Below, piece after piece: positions 54,816 to 63,723 of a stretch of DNA of 64,000 nucleotides. A program made the translations under genes and the position numbers. The stretch lies in the NCBI RefSeq assembly GCF_003351145.1, contig NZ_QQSV01000001.1:248001-312000 (forward strand). Direction: 5' to 3'. A model generated the notes under the pieces. The model saw only the letters and a program-made list of their open reading frames with translations, searched no databases and was not told where the DNA came from. The stretch's first letter is position 1; every line of letters starts with the position of its first letter. Source of the DNA: Meiothermus sp. QL-1. GTDB taxonomy: Bacteria > Deinococcota > Deinococci > Deinococcales > Thermaceae.

Positions 54816-56573
54816 GTGAACAGCCGGGTCTGGGTTCTTCTGGGGCTTTTCTATCTGCTCCTTTTAGTCTTCGTGGGGCGGCTTTGGCAGCTCCAGGTGT
54901 TGCAGTACGAGCAGTATGCCACCCGCAGCCAGGGCAACTACCTGCGCACCGAGACCATCTTGGCCCCCAGGGGGCGAATCCTGGACCGCAACGGCCAGGT
55001 TCTTGCCACCAACCGGCTGGCGGTGGACCTGATTTATTTGGGCGGTCAGCTACACTTCAAGGAGCGCCTTTTGGCCCTGCTTGGGTTGAAGGAGCTGCCC
55101 AGGGTGGAGCGGGAGCCGGTGGAGCTCATGGCCAACCTACCCGAGGCGCTGGTGCCCACCCTGGCCGAGCTGGTGGCGATAGAACCCAACCTGAGGCTTG
55201 TTGAGCGCATCGAAAGGGTCTACCCCAACCCCGTCTCAGGGCCGGTGATGGGCTACACCGCTTTGCCCAACCAGGAGCAGATCAGGGCGGGCTATGACCC
55301 TGAAGAGCTGGTGGGGGTGTCGGGCCTCGAGGCCGCTTTGGAGAGCCATCTGCGGGGCATTAAAGGGGTGGTGCTGGCCGAGGTGAACGCCCGGGGCCAG
55401 CGGGTCCGCTACCAGGAGCTCCGCGAGCCCCAGGCGGGGAGCGACGTTTACCTTACCCTTGACCTTTCCCTTCAGCGGGCCGCTGAGCGGGCCTTGGAGG
55501 AGGCCGTGGTGGACATTAACCGAATCCGCCAGCGCAATGGGCTCCCCCTGGTGCGCCGGGCCAAAGGGGCCATCGTAGCGGTGGACCCGCGCAACGGCGA
55601 GGTTTTGGCCATGGCCACTGCGCCGGCTTTCGACCCCAACCTGTTTGGTCGCCGCCCGCGTCCCAGCGATAGAATTCGCGAACTCTTCACCGATAGGGAT
55701 CGCCCCACCCTCAACCGCGCGATAAACGCCTACCCCCCGGGTTCGACCTACAAGCTGGTGAGCTCGAGCCTGGCGCTGGAGGCAGGGTATGTTAATCCGA
55801 GCACCACCTTTCGCTGCAGCCCCTACATCGTTTACGGGGGCATTCGGCGCAACTGGGCCCGCTACGACATGGGCCCCATGACCGTAAAGGAGGCCATCGC
55901 CCAAAGCTGCAATACCTGGTACTACCAGATGGCCCTGCTCGACCCTATTGGGATGGTGGACCGGCTCCACCGGCGGGCCCTCGAGCTCGGCCTGGGCCGC
56001 CCCACCGGGCTGGAGATTGGGGAGCAGGTGGGCGTTGTACCTTCTCGGGAGTGGAAGCGGGAGAACATCCCCAATGACCCCCGCTGGTGGCCGGGGGAGA
56101 CGCTTTCTATAGTGATCGGGCAGGGCTACAACAAAGCCACCCCGGTGCAGATTGCCCGGATGCTGGCCACCATCGCCCAAGACGGCCAGCAGCCCGAGCT
56201 TCATCTGGTGCGCCGGATTGGCGACAAGGAGGTCAAACGGCCCACCAGCAAGGTGCCAGGGCGCTACTGGAGGGAGCTCAAGGAGGGACTGCGGCAGACG
56301 GTTACCCAGGGTACTGCGCGCCATGTGCTGGGCGACTTCCCAGTGGCCACCGCGGGCAAGACCGGCACCGCCCAGAATGAGACCCTCACCCCCGGCCTCG
56401 AGCACGCCTGGTACATGGGCTACGGGCCCTACGACCCTGCGGACCCCCGGCCGCCGCTGGTGGTGGTGGCCTTTTTCGAGAACGGCGGTGAGGGGAGCGG
56501 GGTGGCCCTCCCGGCGGTGCGCAAGGTCATGGCCGCATACTGGAGGCTAGGCTCGGAACTGGCGTCGCGCTAG
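54816..56573 (+). CDS. mrdA: Penicillin-binding protein 2
   Basis: Protein of 585 residues from GTG 54816 with the strong ribosome site ggggggaggag. One membrane helix, a dimerisation domain (APRGRILDRNGQVLATNR, residues about 48-65), and a transpeptidase domain with YPPGSTYKLV (active Ser), SCN and AGKTGTAQ. Class B enzyme that cross-links side-wall peptidoglycan with MreC and RodA. Its last 47 bases overlap the end of the convergent CrtI-like gene. Confidence 0.95.
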   Translation: MNSRVWVLLGLFYLLLLVFVGRLWQLQVLQYEQYATRSQGNYLRTETILAPRGRILDRNGQVLATNRLAVDLIYLGGQLHFKERLLALLGLKELPRVEREPVELMANLPEALVPTLAELVAIEPNLRLVERIERVYPNPVSGPVMGYTALPNQEQIRAGYDPEELVGVSGLEAALESHLRGIKGVVLAEVNARGQRVRYQELREPQAGSDVYLTLDLSLQRAAERALEEAVVDINRIRQRNGLPLVRRAKGAIVAVDPRNGEVLAMATAPAFDPNLFGRRPRPSDRIRELFTDRDRPTLNRAINAYPPGSTYKLVSSSLALEAGYVNPSTTFRCSPYIVYGGIRRNWARYDMGPMTVKEAIAQSCNTWYYQMALLDPIGMVDRLHRRALELGLGRPTGLEIGEQVGVVPSREWKRENIPNDPRWWPGETLSIVIGQGYNKATPVQIARMLATIAQDGQQPELHLVRRIGDKEVKRPTSKVPGRYWRELKEGLRQTVTQGTARHVLGDFPVATAGKTGTAQNETLTPGLEHAWYMGYGPYDPADPRPPLVVVAFFENGGEGSGVALPAVRKVMAAYWRLGSELASR

Positions 56574-58017
56574 CGCCTAGCCGGGAGAGCACCAGCGCAG
56601 CCACCCGCTCACCCCCCATGGCCACCGCCGGCACCGACTGGCCGGGGAAGACCGTCTCACCCACGCGAAAGAGGTTGGGAAAGGGGGTCTTGGGGCTCAG
56701 GGTACGCAGCGGATGCACCTGCGGATACCCGCCCACCCAGCCTTCCTTTCGCCGGGTGTAAAAGGCGAAGGTGTGGGGCGTGGCCCCCAGGAGGAAGAGG
56801 GCCGCTTCCTGAAAACCGGGGATAAGCCTCTCCACCTGGCCCGCCAGCCAGGCCTGCCAGCGGGCCTTTTTGGCCTGGTAGCTTTCTCGGTCGAGCCCCT
56901 GCCACTCTGCCAGAGGGGTGTGGACCGAGACCGAGACCGCCCGGTAACCCGGCGGGCCCCGGCGCGGGTCACCGGGGGCGGATAGGCTCACGAAGACCCA
57001 AGGGCCCTCCCCGGCCCACTGGCGGTAGGGGGCCCCGGGGGGTAGGGCGGCCTCGGGCAGCGCAGCATAGAGCGTGAAGGCCCCCCAGCCGTCGGCGGGT
57101 GGAGCAGCCTGCGGCCCTGGCAGCAGGGCGGCCAGGTCGGGCGGGGTCAGGTTGGCCACGAAGACCTCGGCCTCCAAGACCTCCCGCTCGCCCCGCCGGC
57201 GGCCCCCCAGGGCTATCTCCACTGCCCGCACCCTTCCTTCGGCTACGCGAAGCCTTTCCGCTCGGTGGCGGTAGAGCACCTGGCCTCCGTGCTTGCGGAC
57301 GGCCTCGGCCAGGGTCTCGGCCACTACCCCCATGCCCCCCAGGGGCAGGACCGCCCCCCGGTGGGGCAGGTCCAGGGCCGCAGCGGCGAACAGTGCGTAG
57401 GTACGCCGGGCCTCGGCCTGGGCTGCTATTAGGAGCTGCGCATCCAGGAAGCGGCGGAAGAGAGGGTCGTCGGGGGTGTGGGCTACGGCAGGCCTTGCCA
57501 GGTCGGCCAGGAGGCCGGGTAGCTCGGCCCAGCGCGTCCGGCGCAGGCCGGTCTGCAGAAGCCCCCACAGTTCCCGCCCGTCGGCAGGGGGAAAGGGCAG
57601 GCCCGGAGCCAGGCGCCACAGAGCCTCGGCCCGCCGGGCCTGCCAGCGCCAGAACGGCTTCACTTTGGGGCCAAAGGCCTCGGTCTGGGCCTCCAGCTCA
57701 AAGCCCCTTCCCACAGGGCGGGGCACCACCCGGCCCTCCGGCAGCCAGACTTCCATCAGCGTCTCGCCTGGGCGGAGCTGCCGGACCGGGAACTGCACCC
57801 CCAAAGCCCGCTCGAGCCGGGTGAATACCCCTGCCTCGTCGAAGCCGGCCAGCAAGGTAGCCCCGGCGTCGAAACGGAAGCCCCGGTGGAAAAAGGTCCC
57901 CGCGGTGCCCCCAGGGTAGGTGTGGTGCTCGAGGACCACCACCTCCAGTCCGGCGCGGGCCAGCAGGGCGGCCGTGGTCAGGCCGCCCACCCCTGCCCCT
58001 ATGATCACCGCGCGCAT
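56527..58017 (-). CDS. CrtI-like FAD-dependent oxidoreductase (phytoene desaturase/isomerase family)
   Basis: Protein of 496 residues beginning MRAVIIGAGVGGLTTAALLARAG, the FAD-binding GxGxxG motif, then HHTYPGGTAGTFFHRGFRFDAGATLLAGF. The C-terminal block LFRVGETVFPGQSVPAVAMGGERVAALVL matches the carotenoid desaturase/isomerase family. The substrate is not fixed; carotenoid or retinol-type oxidoreductase chemistry is inferred from the family and from the pigmented habit of Meiothermus. It shares a 47-bp antisense overlap with PBP2. Confidence 0.82.
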   Translation of the reverse strand: MRAVIIGAGVGGLTTAALLARAGLEVVVLEHHTYPGGTAGTFFHRGFRFDAGATLLAGFDEAGVFTRLERALGVQFPVRQLRPGETLMEVWLPEGRVVPRPVGRGFELEAQTEAFGPKVKPFWRWQARRAEALWRLAPGLPFPPADGRELWGLLQTGLRRTRWAELPGLLADLARPAVAHTPDDPLFRRFLDAQLLIAAQAEARRTYALFAAAALDLPHRGAVLPLGGMGVVAETLAEAVRKHGGQVLYRHRAERLRVAEGRVRAVEIALGGRRRGEREVLEAEVFVANLTPPDLAALLPGPQAAPPADGWGAFTLYAALPEAALPPGAPYRQWAGEGPWVFVSLSAPGDPRRGPPGYRAVSVSVHTPLAEWQGLDRESYQAKKARWQAWLAGQVERLIPGFQEAALFLLGATPHTFAFYTRRKEGWVGGYPQVHPLRTLSPKTPFPNLFRVGETVFPGQSVPAVAMGGERVAALVLSRLGASATPVPSLASSMRP

Positions 58018-58019
58018 GG

Positions 58020-58517
58020 CTAGCGCCTGAGGGCTCGTATGTAGGCCAGCACCTCGTCGGCGTCGCGGAACGGGTTGACATTCCGCCAGATCCGCTCGAT
58101 GCGGCCCTTTGGGTTGACCAGAATGGTGTCGCGGTTGTAGAAGCCCAGGAAGCCCCCTACCCGGAAAAGCCGGGCCAGGCTGCCGTCCTTGTCGGGGAGC
58201 ATGGCCCCTTTGAGGTTCATCTGCTCGATGAAGGCGCACTGCTCGGAAGCAGGGTCGGCGCTCACCCCGAAGATGGCCACCCCTAGCCGTTCGAACTCCG
58301 GGTACAGCTCGGCGTAGCGCTTACCCTGGGCCGTGCAGCCCGGGGAGCTGGCCTTTGGATAGAACCAGAACAGCAGGTACCGCCCCTCCCGGGCCAGGGC
58401 CGCCAGGTCTACCGGCTGGCCGTACGAGTCCTGCACCCGCGGCAGGTTGACCGGGTCCCCCGGGCCCAGGGCCCAGGCGGGCGGAAGAAGGAAAACGAGG
58501 CAAAAGAGGAGGCGCAT
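58020..58517 (-). CDS. Exported Bcp-type peroxiredoxin
   Basis: Protein of 165 residues. ATG 58517 gives a signal peptide (MRLLFCLVFLLPPAWALG). The mature enzyme has the peroxidatic cysteine in FYPKASSPGCTAQGKRYAE and a likely resolving cysteine in SEQCAFIEQ, and RIWRNVNPFRDADEVLAYI at the end. It reduces peroxides, here in the periplasm. Its neighbour is a cytoplasmic paralogue of almost the same sequence pattern. Confidence 0.88.
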   Translation of the reverse strand: MRLLFCLVFLLPPAWALGPGDPVNLPRVQDSYGQPVDLAALAREGRYLLFWFYPKASSPGCTAQGKRYAELYPEFERLGVAIFGVSADPASEQCAFIEQMNLKGAMLPDKDGSLARLFRVGGFLGFYNRDTILVNPKGRIERIWRNVNPFRDADEVLAYIRALRR

Positions 58518-58563
58518 GCCTATAGCCTGCCCCAAACCTGCCCGGGTAGCTGTGGGCCAGGCT

Positions 58564-59034
58564 TCAGGTGCGGCGCTTCAGGTACTCCAGCACCACCTGG
58601 GCGTCCCGGAAGGGATTGACGTTGCGCCAGACCTGTTCCACCCTCCCCTCGGGGTTGATGAGGACAGTATCCCGGCTGTAAAGGCCCAGCAGGCCGCCCA
58701 GCCCTAAAAACCCGCCCACCCCAAAGGCCCGGCCCAGAGCCCCCGAGCGGTCGGGGATCATCCCCCCCTTCAGGGCCAGTCGCTCCATGAAGCCGCACTG
58801 GGCCTCTTCGCTGTCCCGGCTTACCCCGAACACCAGGGCCCCGAGCCTGGTGAACTCATCGTAAAGCTCGGCGTAGCGTTTGCCCTGGGCGCTGCAACCT
58901 GGGGAGTTGGCCTTGGGGTAGAACCACAGCACCACGTAGTAGCCCTGCCGCACCAGCTCGGCCAGGTCCACGGTCTGGCCGCGGGCATCTTGGAGCTGAA
59001 GGAGGGGCGCGGGGTCGCCGGGTTTGAGTCGCAT
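58564..59034 (-). CDS. Cytoplasmic Bcp-type peroxiredoxin
   Basis: Protein of 156 residues: PGDPAPLLQLQDARGQTVDL, peroxidatic Cys in FYPKANSPGCSAQGKRYAEL, second Cys in EEAQCGFMERL and VEQVWRNVNPFRDAQVVLEYL. No signal peptide. It is clearly a duplicate of the exported peroxiredoxin downstream, with a small insertion (GLGGLLGLYSRD). CATACT lies 7 bases before the ATG. Confidence 0.9.
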   Translation of the reverse strand: MRLKPGDPAPLLQLQDARGQTVDLAELVRQGYYVVLWFYPKANSPGCSAQGKRYAELYDEFTRLGALVFGVSRDSEEAQCGFMERLALKGGMIPDRSGALGRAFGVGGFLGLGGLLGLYSRDTVLINPEGRVEQVWRNVNPFRDAQVVLEYLKRRT

Positions 59035-59086
59035 GGGCCTTAGTATGAAAAAAAGCCCCCCTCGCGGGTGTGCCGCCGGGCAGAAT

Positions 59087-61108
59087 TTAGTCGAAGGCCT
59101 GGGCCGAAAGACCGGTGCTCTCGCTCTGCCCGGTCAGCAGGGTGTTGCGCCAGAGGGCAATGCCGCGCAGGGGGGCATAGACCTCGAGGCTCGGCAGGCT
59201 CTGCCCGTCGAGGCGAAGCCGGTGAATCTTGCTGCTGCCCCGGCGGATGGCGTAGATGGTCTCCTCCAGCACCACCATGTCCACCTGGCTGCTCGCATCC
59301 TCCCCTTCGGCTACGGGCAGCGGCAGCGAGGACAGCACCTCGCCTTCTATGGAGAGGTGGCGAATTTTTTGGCTGTCCGCGTCGTAGATGAGAAGCTGCT
59401 CATTGGGGGTGAGGCCGATGCCCCCCAGGACGCGCAGCTCCTGCGAATCGCGGCTTTTGCGGAAGGCATAGCGCGAGAGGTACTGGCCCTCGTGGGAAAG
59501 GCGCTGCACCTGGCGGTTGCCGTAGTCGAGCACGAAGAGGTATTGGGAGCTGGCCAGCAGGGCCCGGGGCGTGTCGAAGGTGCCCCGGCCCTGCCCTGCC
59601 CCTCCAAAGCGGGCTATGGGACGGCCCTCCCAGTCGAAGCGGGTAATGGTGCAGGCCTCGCCGTCCAGCACTAGCAGGCTGTCGGAGAGCGGGGCCAGGG
59701 CCACGGGGTAGAGCAGCTCCCCCAGCTTCATGCCGTAGGGTCCGATGGAGTGGGTGATCTCTCCCTCCACGTCGAAGCGATGCACCAGCCGGACCGCACC
59801 CCCGCCGTACTCGAACAGGCTGATCCAGAACCCCCCCGTGCCGTCCACCGCCACCGTCAGGGGAGGAGAGGGGAACATGCCGCGCCCGCTGCCCACCCCG
59901 CTCCACATCCGCACCAGGGTGCCGTTGGGGTCCATCAGGCGCAAGGTCCCCTTCTTGGTTTCTACCGCCAGGGCCAGGTAAAGCGGTGCGGTCAGGCCGG
60001 GGTCTTCCTGCCACCGGCCCCGAAGCACCTCCAGTACGCTCTCCAGCCCGGGCCGCTTCTCTGGGTTCTTCTCCAGCATGCGGTAGACCAGGTCGGAGAG
60101 CACCTGGGGCACCTCGGGGTTAACCTGCTTGGGTGGGGGTGGCATCTGGGTGATTTGCTGGTGGATGACCGCCTCGTAGGCCCCCTGAAAAGGGGGCTGG
60201 CCGCACAGAGCCTCGTAGAAGACCACCCCCAGGCTGTAGATGTCGGACTTGTGGTCGATGCGCTGCCCCTTGGCCTGTTCGGGGCTCATATAGACCGGGG
60301 TGCCGATGCGGGCCCCGGTGATGGTCAGGCGGGTCAGGACCTTGCCAGAGGCGATGCCGAAGTCCATCAGCCGCACCCCTCGAGGGTCCACGCTGCCGTC
60401 CTGGCGGATGGCGTTCCGAAGGACCATGATGTTCCCGGGTTTGATATCGCGGTGGATGATGCCCTGGGCGTGGATGTGCTGCAGGGCCTCGGCCACCCGG
60501 ATCATCACCTCCACGGTGCTGCGGATGGAAAGGCGCCTGCTTTCGATGAGGCGGTCCAGGCCCTCGCCTTCCAAGAACTCCATGGCGATGTAATGGGTCT
60601 CGCCCTGGTTGCCGTGGTCATAGACCTTGACGATGTTGGGGTGGTCGAGGTGGGCCAAAAGCTCGGCTTCGCGGTGAAAGCGGCGCACGAAGCGGGGGTC
60701 GCCCACGTACTTTTCCTGGGGGATTTTGAGCGCCACCAACCGGCCGTCCTTCTTGCTGCGGGCCTTGTAGACTGTGGCCATTCCCCCGATGCCCACCTTT
60801 TCCTGGATCTCGTAGAGGGCCTCGAGGCCCGTCACGTTGTTTAGCGAGGCCTTAGGGGTTGCTTTGGCTTTGGTGGCTTTTTTGGCCGGTCTGGGGCGGG
60901 GTTTGAAGCCCGCCTGGGCGCTGTCGGGCAGCCACATCGCCCCCAGCCCCAGAAGCAGCGGGACTGCCAGGACCCAAGGCACGGCCCCCAGGGCCCAAAG
61001 CCCCCCCAGAACAACGCTCATCAGGAGACCCGCCACCCAGTTGAGGCCGGTGCGTAGCAAAAGGGCTGTGGTGATTCCCACCAGCAAAAGGGCAATGAGG
61101 TAGCTCAT
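59087..61108 (-). CDS. Membrane Ser/Thr protein kinase with a C-terminal NHL-type beta-propeller
   Basis: Protein of 673 residues. Two or three N-terminal membrane helices (residues 1-60), a linker of Ala/Lys repeats, then a Hanks kinase: VGIGGMATVYKA, VALKI, IIHRDIKPGNIM near residue 230, LMDFGIA and the SPEQ activation segment. From about 360 to the end come repeated beta blades (e.g. GEITHSIGPYGMKLGELLYPVALAPL and RALLASSQYLFVLDYGNRQVQRL) of the NHL/propeller type, which likely sense a ligand or partner. The start at 61108 overlaps the PP2C stop (ATGA). The propeller is on the same side of the membrane as the kinase, so it is probably cytoplasmic. Confidence 0.9.
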   Translation of the reverse strand: MSYLIALLLVGITTALLLRTGLNWVAGLLMSVVLGGLWALGAVPWVLAVPLLLGLGAMWLPDSAQAGFKPRPRPAKKATKAKATPKASLNNVTGLEALYEIQEKVGIGGMATVYKARSKKDGRLVALKIPQEKYVGDPRFVRRFHREAELLAHLDHPNIVKVYDHGNQGETHYIAMEFLEGEGLDRLIESRRLSIRSTVEVMIRVAEALQHIHAQGIIHRDIKPGNIMVLRNAIRQDGSVDPRGVRLMDFGIASGKVLTRLTITGARIGTPVYMSPEQAKGQRIDHKSDIYSLGVVFYEALCGQPPFQGAYEAVIHQQITQMPPPPKQVNPEVPQVLSDLVYRMLEKNPEKRPGLESVLEVLRGRWQEDPGLTAPLYLALAVETKKGTLRLMDPNGTLVRMWSGVGSGRGMFPSPPLTVAVDGTGGFWISLFEYGGGAVRLVHRFDVEGEITHSIGPYGMKLGELLYPVALAPLSDSLLVLDGEACTITRFDWEGRPIARFGGAGQGRGTFDTPRALLASSQYLFVLDYGNRQVQRLSHEGQYLSRYAFRKSRDSQELRVLGGIGLTPNEQLLIYDADSQKIRHLSIEGEVLSSLPLPVAEGEDASSQVDMVVLEETIYAIRRGSSKIHRLRLDGQSLPSLEVYAPLRGIALWRNTLLTGQSESTGLSAQAFD

Positions 61109-61863
61109 CGGAACCTCGCCGCAACCACCGTGATGTTGTCGGTTCCGCCCCGCATCAGGGCCTTGCCCACCCAGTTCTCGAGGGATGACTGAAGGTCGTT
61201 GCCAATCGTCCACTCCTCAGGCGGCACCAGCCCATAGAGGCCGTCGGTGGCCAGCACCAACACCTCGCCTGGGGCGAAGTTCACCGAGAAGATGTCGTAG
61301 CGCACGTCGGCCAGGCCCAGGGCCTGGGTGAGCATGTGCTTCCAGGGGTGGTCTTCGGCCTGGTCGGCGGTCAGCACCCCCTGCCGTACCTGCTGGGCCA
61401 CCCAGGAGTGGTCCTGGGTAAGCAGGGTCCAACGCCCCGAGGAGTAGCGGTAGGCCCGGGTGTCCCCTACGTGGCCGATCACCGCCTGGCGGTTCCACTC
61501 GGTGAGCAAGACGGCGGTCAGGGTGGTGCCCATGCCCTTGCGTGAGGGCACCCGCTCGCTTTCCTGCAGGATGCGTCGCTGGGATAGCTTGAAGGCCTTG
61601 TCCATCACCAGCGAGAGCCCCACCCCCGGCCGGCCTGTGGCAGCGTGTTCGGCGTAGGACTTAGCGGCCATACTGACCCCCTCGATGGCCAGCTTGCTGG
61701 CCAGCTCCCCTGCCTCGGCACCGCCCATGCCGTCGGCCACTGCCAGCAGGACCAGGTTGCCCGCTGGCGTGGGGTGCACGGCTACCCGGTGAAAGTCCTC
61801 ATTGGTTCGCCGCCGCCGACCAATGTTGGACTCTGTGGCAATTTCAAGCCGGGCCAACCGCAT
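61105..61863 (-). CDS. PP2C-type protein phosphatase
   Basis: Protein of 252 residues with the PP2C metal-binding motifs: RRTNEDFHRV, VADGMGG, GHVGDTRAYRY, LATDGLYGL and GGTDNITVVAARF. It would remove phosphates placed by the kinase encoded just downstream; the two form one operon with a 4-base overlap. TATTAT lies 8 bases before the ATG. Confidence 0.94.
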   Translation of the reverse strand: MRLARLEIATESNIGRRRRTNEDFHRVAVHPTPAGNLVLLAVADGMGGAEAGELASKLAIEGVSMAAKSYAEHAATGRPGVGLSLVMDKAFKLSQRRILQESERVPSRKGMGTTLTAVLLTEWNRQAVIGHVGDTRAYRYSSGRWTLLTQDHSWVAQQVRQGVLTADQAEDHPWKHMLTQALGLADVRYDIFSVNFAPGEVLVLATDGLYGLVPPEEWTIGNDLQSSLENWVGKALMRGGTDNITVVAARFR

Positions 61864-61870
61864 GACACCT

Positions 61871-61877
61871 TATAATA
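61871..61877. promoter_or_regulatory. Interlocked -10 boxes of the phosphatase-kinase operon and the 595-aa gene
   Basis: TATAATA at 61871-61877: plus strand TATAAT (61871-61876) is 9 bases before ATG 61886, minus strand TATTAT (61872-61877) is 8 bases before ATG 61863. The two -10 boxes share five bases, so the two transcripts exclude one another at initiation. Confidence 0.65.
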
Positions 61878-61885
61878 CCCCCTGA

Positions 61886-63673
61886 ATGAAGCCGGGCTTG
61901 GTTGAATTACTCGAACTCTACGAGTACAAGGTGGACGACCTGGTGGCCGGGCAGGAACCCAAGGGGGGGATGGCCGGGCTGAACCGGCTGCGCCAGGCCC
62001 TGATCCAGGCCAACCTGCCAGGCCCTCTGGCCAAGAAGTTCCGCGACATCGATGCCCGCTTCAAGGCCCACCGCCCAGGCTACCGCACCGTGGTGGAGGA
62101 GGAGGCTGGCGCCGATCTGGGGAGCATCCTGCTGGAAGAGGAGCCCCAGGAGGAGAGCCCCGAGCAGCGGGTGCTGGAGAGGTTGACCGAGGCTTTTTAC
62201 TGGGCCTGGCTCGAGCGCGAGCTGGACCGGGTGGCCAGGACCCTCAACCAGGGCAAGCGGGACGAGCTGCGGCTCATCTACACCCTTTTGCAAAACCTCG
62301 AGGCCTACGCCAAAACCCCCTTCTTTACCCAGGACTACAACCTATCCCGCTTTACCCTGGCCCATCCTATCCCCACGGTCTCCGACCCCAGGGTGCACCT
62401 GGAGGATTTCTCCACGGCCAAAGGGCTTCTGCTGGAGTTTTTCCGCGAGGCCTTCTCGATCGCGGAAAAACTCAGGCTGCCCCCAGAGGAGACCCTCCCC
62501 TACCTGAGGCGCTTCGCCCGGCGGGTTCTGGAAAGCGAGGGGGCCTTCCGCGTTCCCTCGCGAGGGCCTAGCGTGGAGAGCCTGCGCAGCGCTTTGGAGG
62601 AAGCGCGGCGGCAAGGTCTCGGCCCCCAGGAAATCCGGACCCTGGAGGAGCGGCTTCAAGCCGCGGCGGCAGAGGAGCGCCGGCTGGCTTTGGTGGTGGA
62701 GGAGGACCGCACCCGTTTCCTGGCGGCGCTCGAGCGCGTCTTCGCCCTGCTCAGCCGCTATCTGCCGAGCCCCAGAGGGGAGGGGAACTGGCCCCAGATG
62801 CCCCAGAAAATCCTGGGCAGTTCGGACCCCCGCTATGCCCTCGCCCAGGTTTCGCCCGATGCCCGGATGCTGAACCTGCGCCTGATGCCCCTGCGCTTTA
62901 CCCTGGGGGGCTATGAGATTGCCATCACCCAGGCAGGCCGGGTCTTTGGGCTGGCGGTGGACGGGCAGGAGCGCACCTTGGAGGAGGGGGCGGCCTTCAG
63001 CCTACCCCTTTCCGATGCCGAGCTGCATGGGGTGCGCTACCAGGACTACCTCCACCTGCGGCTCGAGCCCCGCCAGGCGGCTACCCTGAGCAGCCTGCTG
63101 GCTGAGGGGCGGATTCTGGCCCATATGCTGTGGCCGGAAAACCACTACGCCTACCTGCGGCTTTTACGCGCGTTTTCGGCGCGCTGCAAGGGGCCGGTTC
63201 ACTACGGCCATTTCCAGCCCGACTCGGCCAGCAAGTACGCCGAAGCCCCGGTGGACAACCTGCAAGACTTTGCCCGCAAGGGGCTCGAGGTGGTGCGCAA
63301 GCGCATCGAGGAGAACTCCGGCTGGGCCGCCTACCTGGCCGAGGTGGCCCAGGCCCTGGGGCTGGAGGACTACGCCCGGGTGCTGCACCTGGAGCTTTCG
63401 GAGTGGCTGGGCTTCAGCCCTCCTTCGCGCGATACCCTGGGGGAGGGGGTGGGCTCCTTAACCGTAGGCGATGGCCCGAGCACCGTCCGCTCAGGGAGCA
63501 CGGTGCTTTCTCTGCGCTACCAAAACGATGCGGTCTACGTATCGGCCCCTGGCCTGATGCCCCGCAAGCTGACCGACCTTCTGGTTTGGGTGGTGCCTGA
63601 AGGGGGGCTGGTGCTGGCCCGCGAGGGGGCCCGGGTGGCCTATCGCCTGGTCACCATTCTTCCTCAAGCCTAG
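61886..63673 (+). CDS. Unknown protein divergent from the kinase/phosphatase genes
   Basis: Protein of 595 residues with no signal peptide or membrane helix. The first 240 residues are helical with acidic stretches (LEEEPQEESPEQRVLERL); the middle has coiled-coil character (EDRTRFLAALERVFALLSRYL); the last 300 are mixed, ending in a beta-rich segment (STVLSLRYQNDAVYVSAPGLM). No family recognised. The divergent, mutually exclusive promoter next to the PP2C-kinase operon suggests a substrate, adaptor or effector of that pathway, but this is inference from position. Confidence 0.7.
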   Translation: MKPGLVELLELYEYKVDDLVAGQEPKGGMAGLNRLRQALIQANLPGPLAKKFRDIDARFKAHRPGYRTVVEEEAGADLGSILLEEEPQEESPEQRVLERLTEAFYWAWLERELDRVARTLNQGKRDELRLIYTLLQNLEAYAKTPFFTQDYNLSRFTLAHPIPTVSDPRVHLEDFSTAKGLLLEFFREAFSIAEKLRLPPEETLPYLRRFARRVLESEGAFRVPSRGPSVESLRSALEEARRQGLGPQEIRTLEERLQAAAAEERRLALVVEEDRTRFLAALERVFALLSRYLPSPRGEGNWPQMPQKILGSSDPRYALAQVSPDARMLNLRLMPLRFTLGGYEIAITQAGRVFGLAVDGQERTLEEGAAFSLPLSDAELHGVRYQDYLHLRLEPRQAATLSSLLAEGRILAHMLWPENHYAYLRLLRAFSARCKGPVHYGHFQPDSASKYAEAPVDNLQDFARKGLEVVRKRIEENSGWAAYLAEVAQALGLEDYARVLHLELSEWLGFSPPSRDTLGEGVGSLTVGDGPSTVRSGSTVLSLRYQNDAVYVSAPGLMPRKLTDLLVWVVPEGGLVLAREGARVAYRLVTILPQA

Positions 63674-63723
63674 GCTGGAGGTATATCTGGGCCCGCCCTG
63701 AAGGGCTTATGATTGGGCCATCT

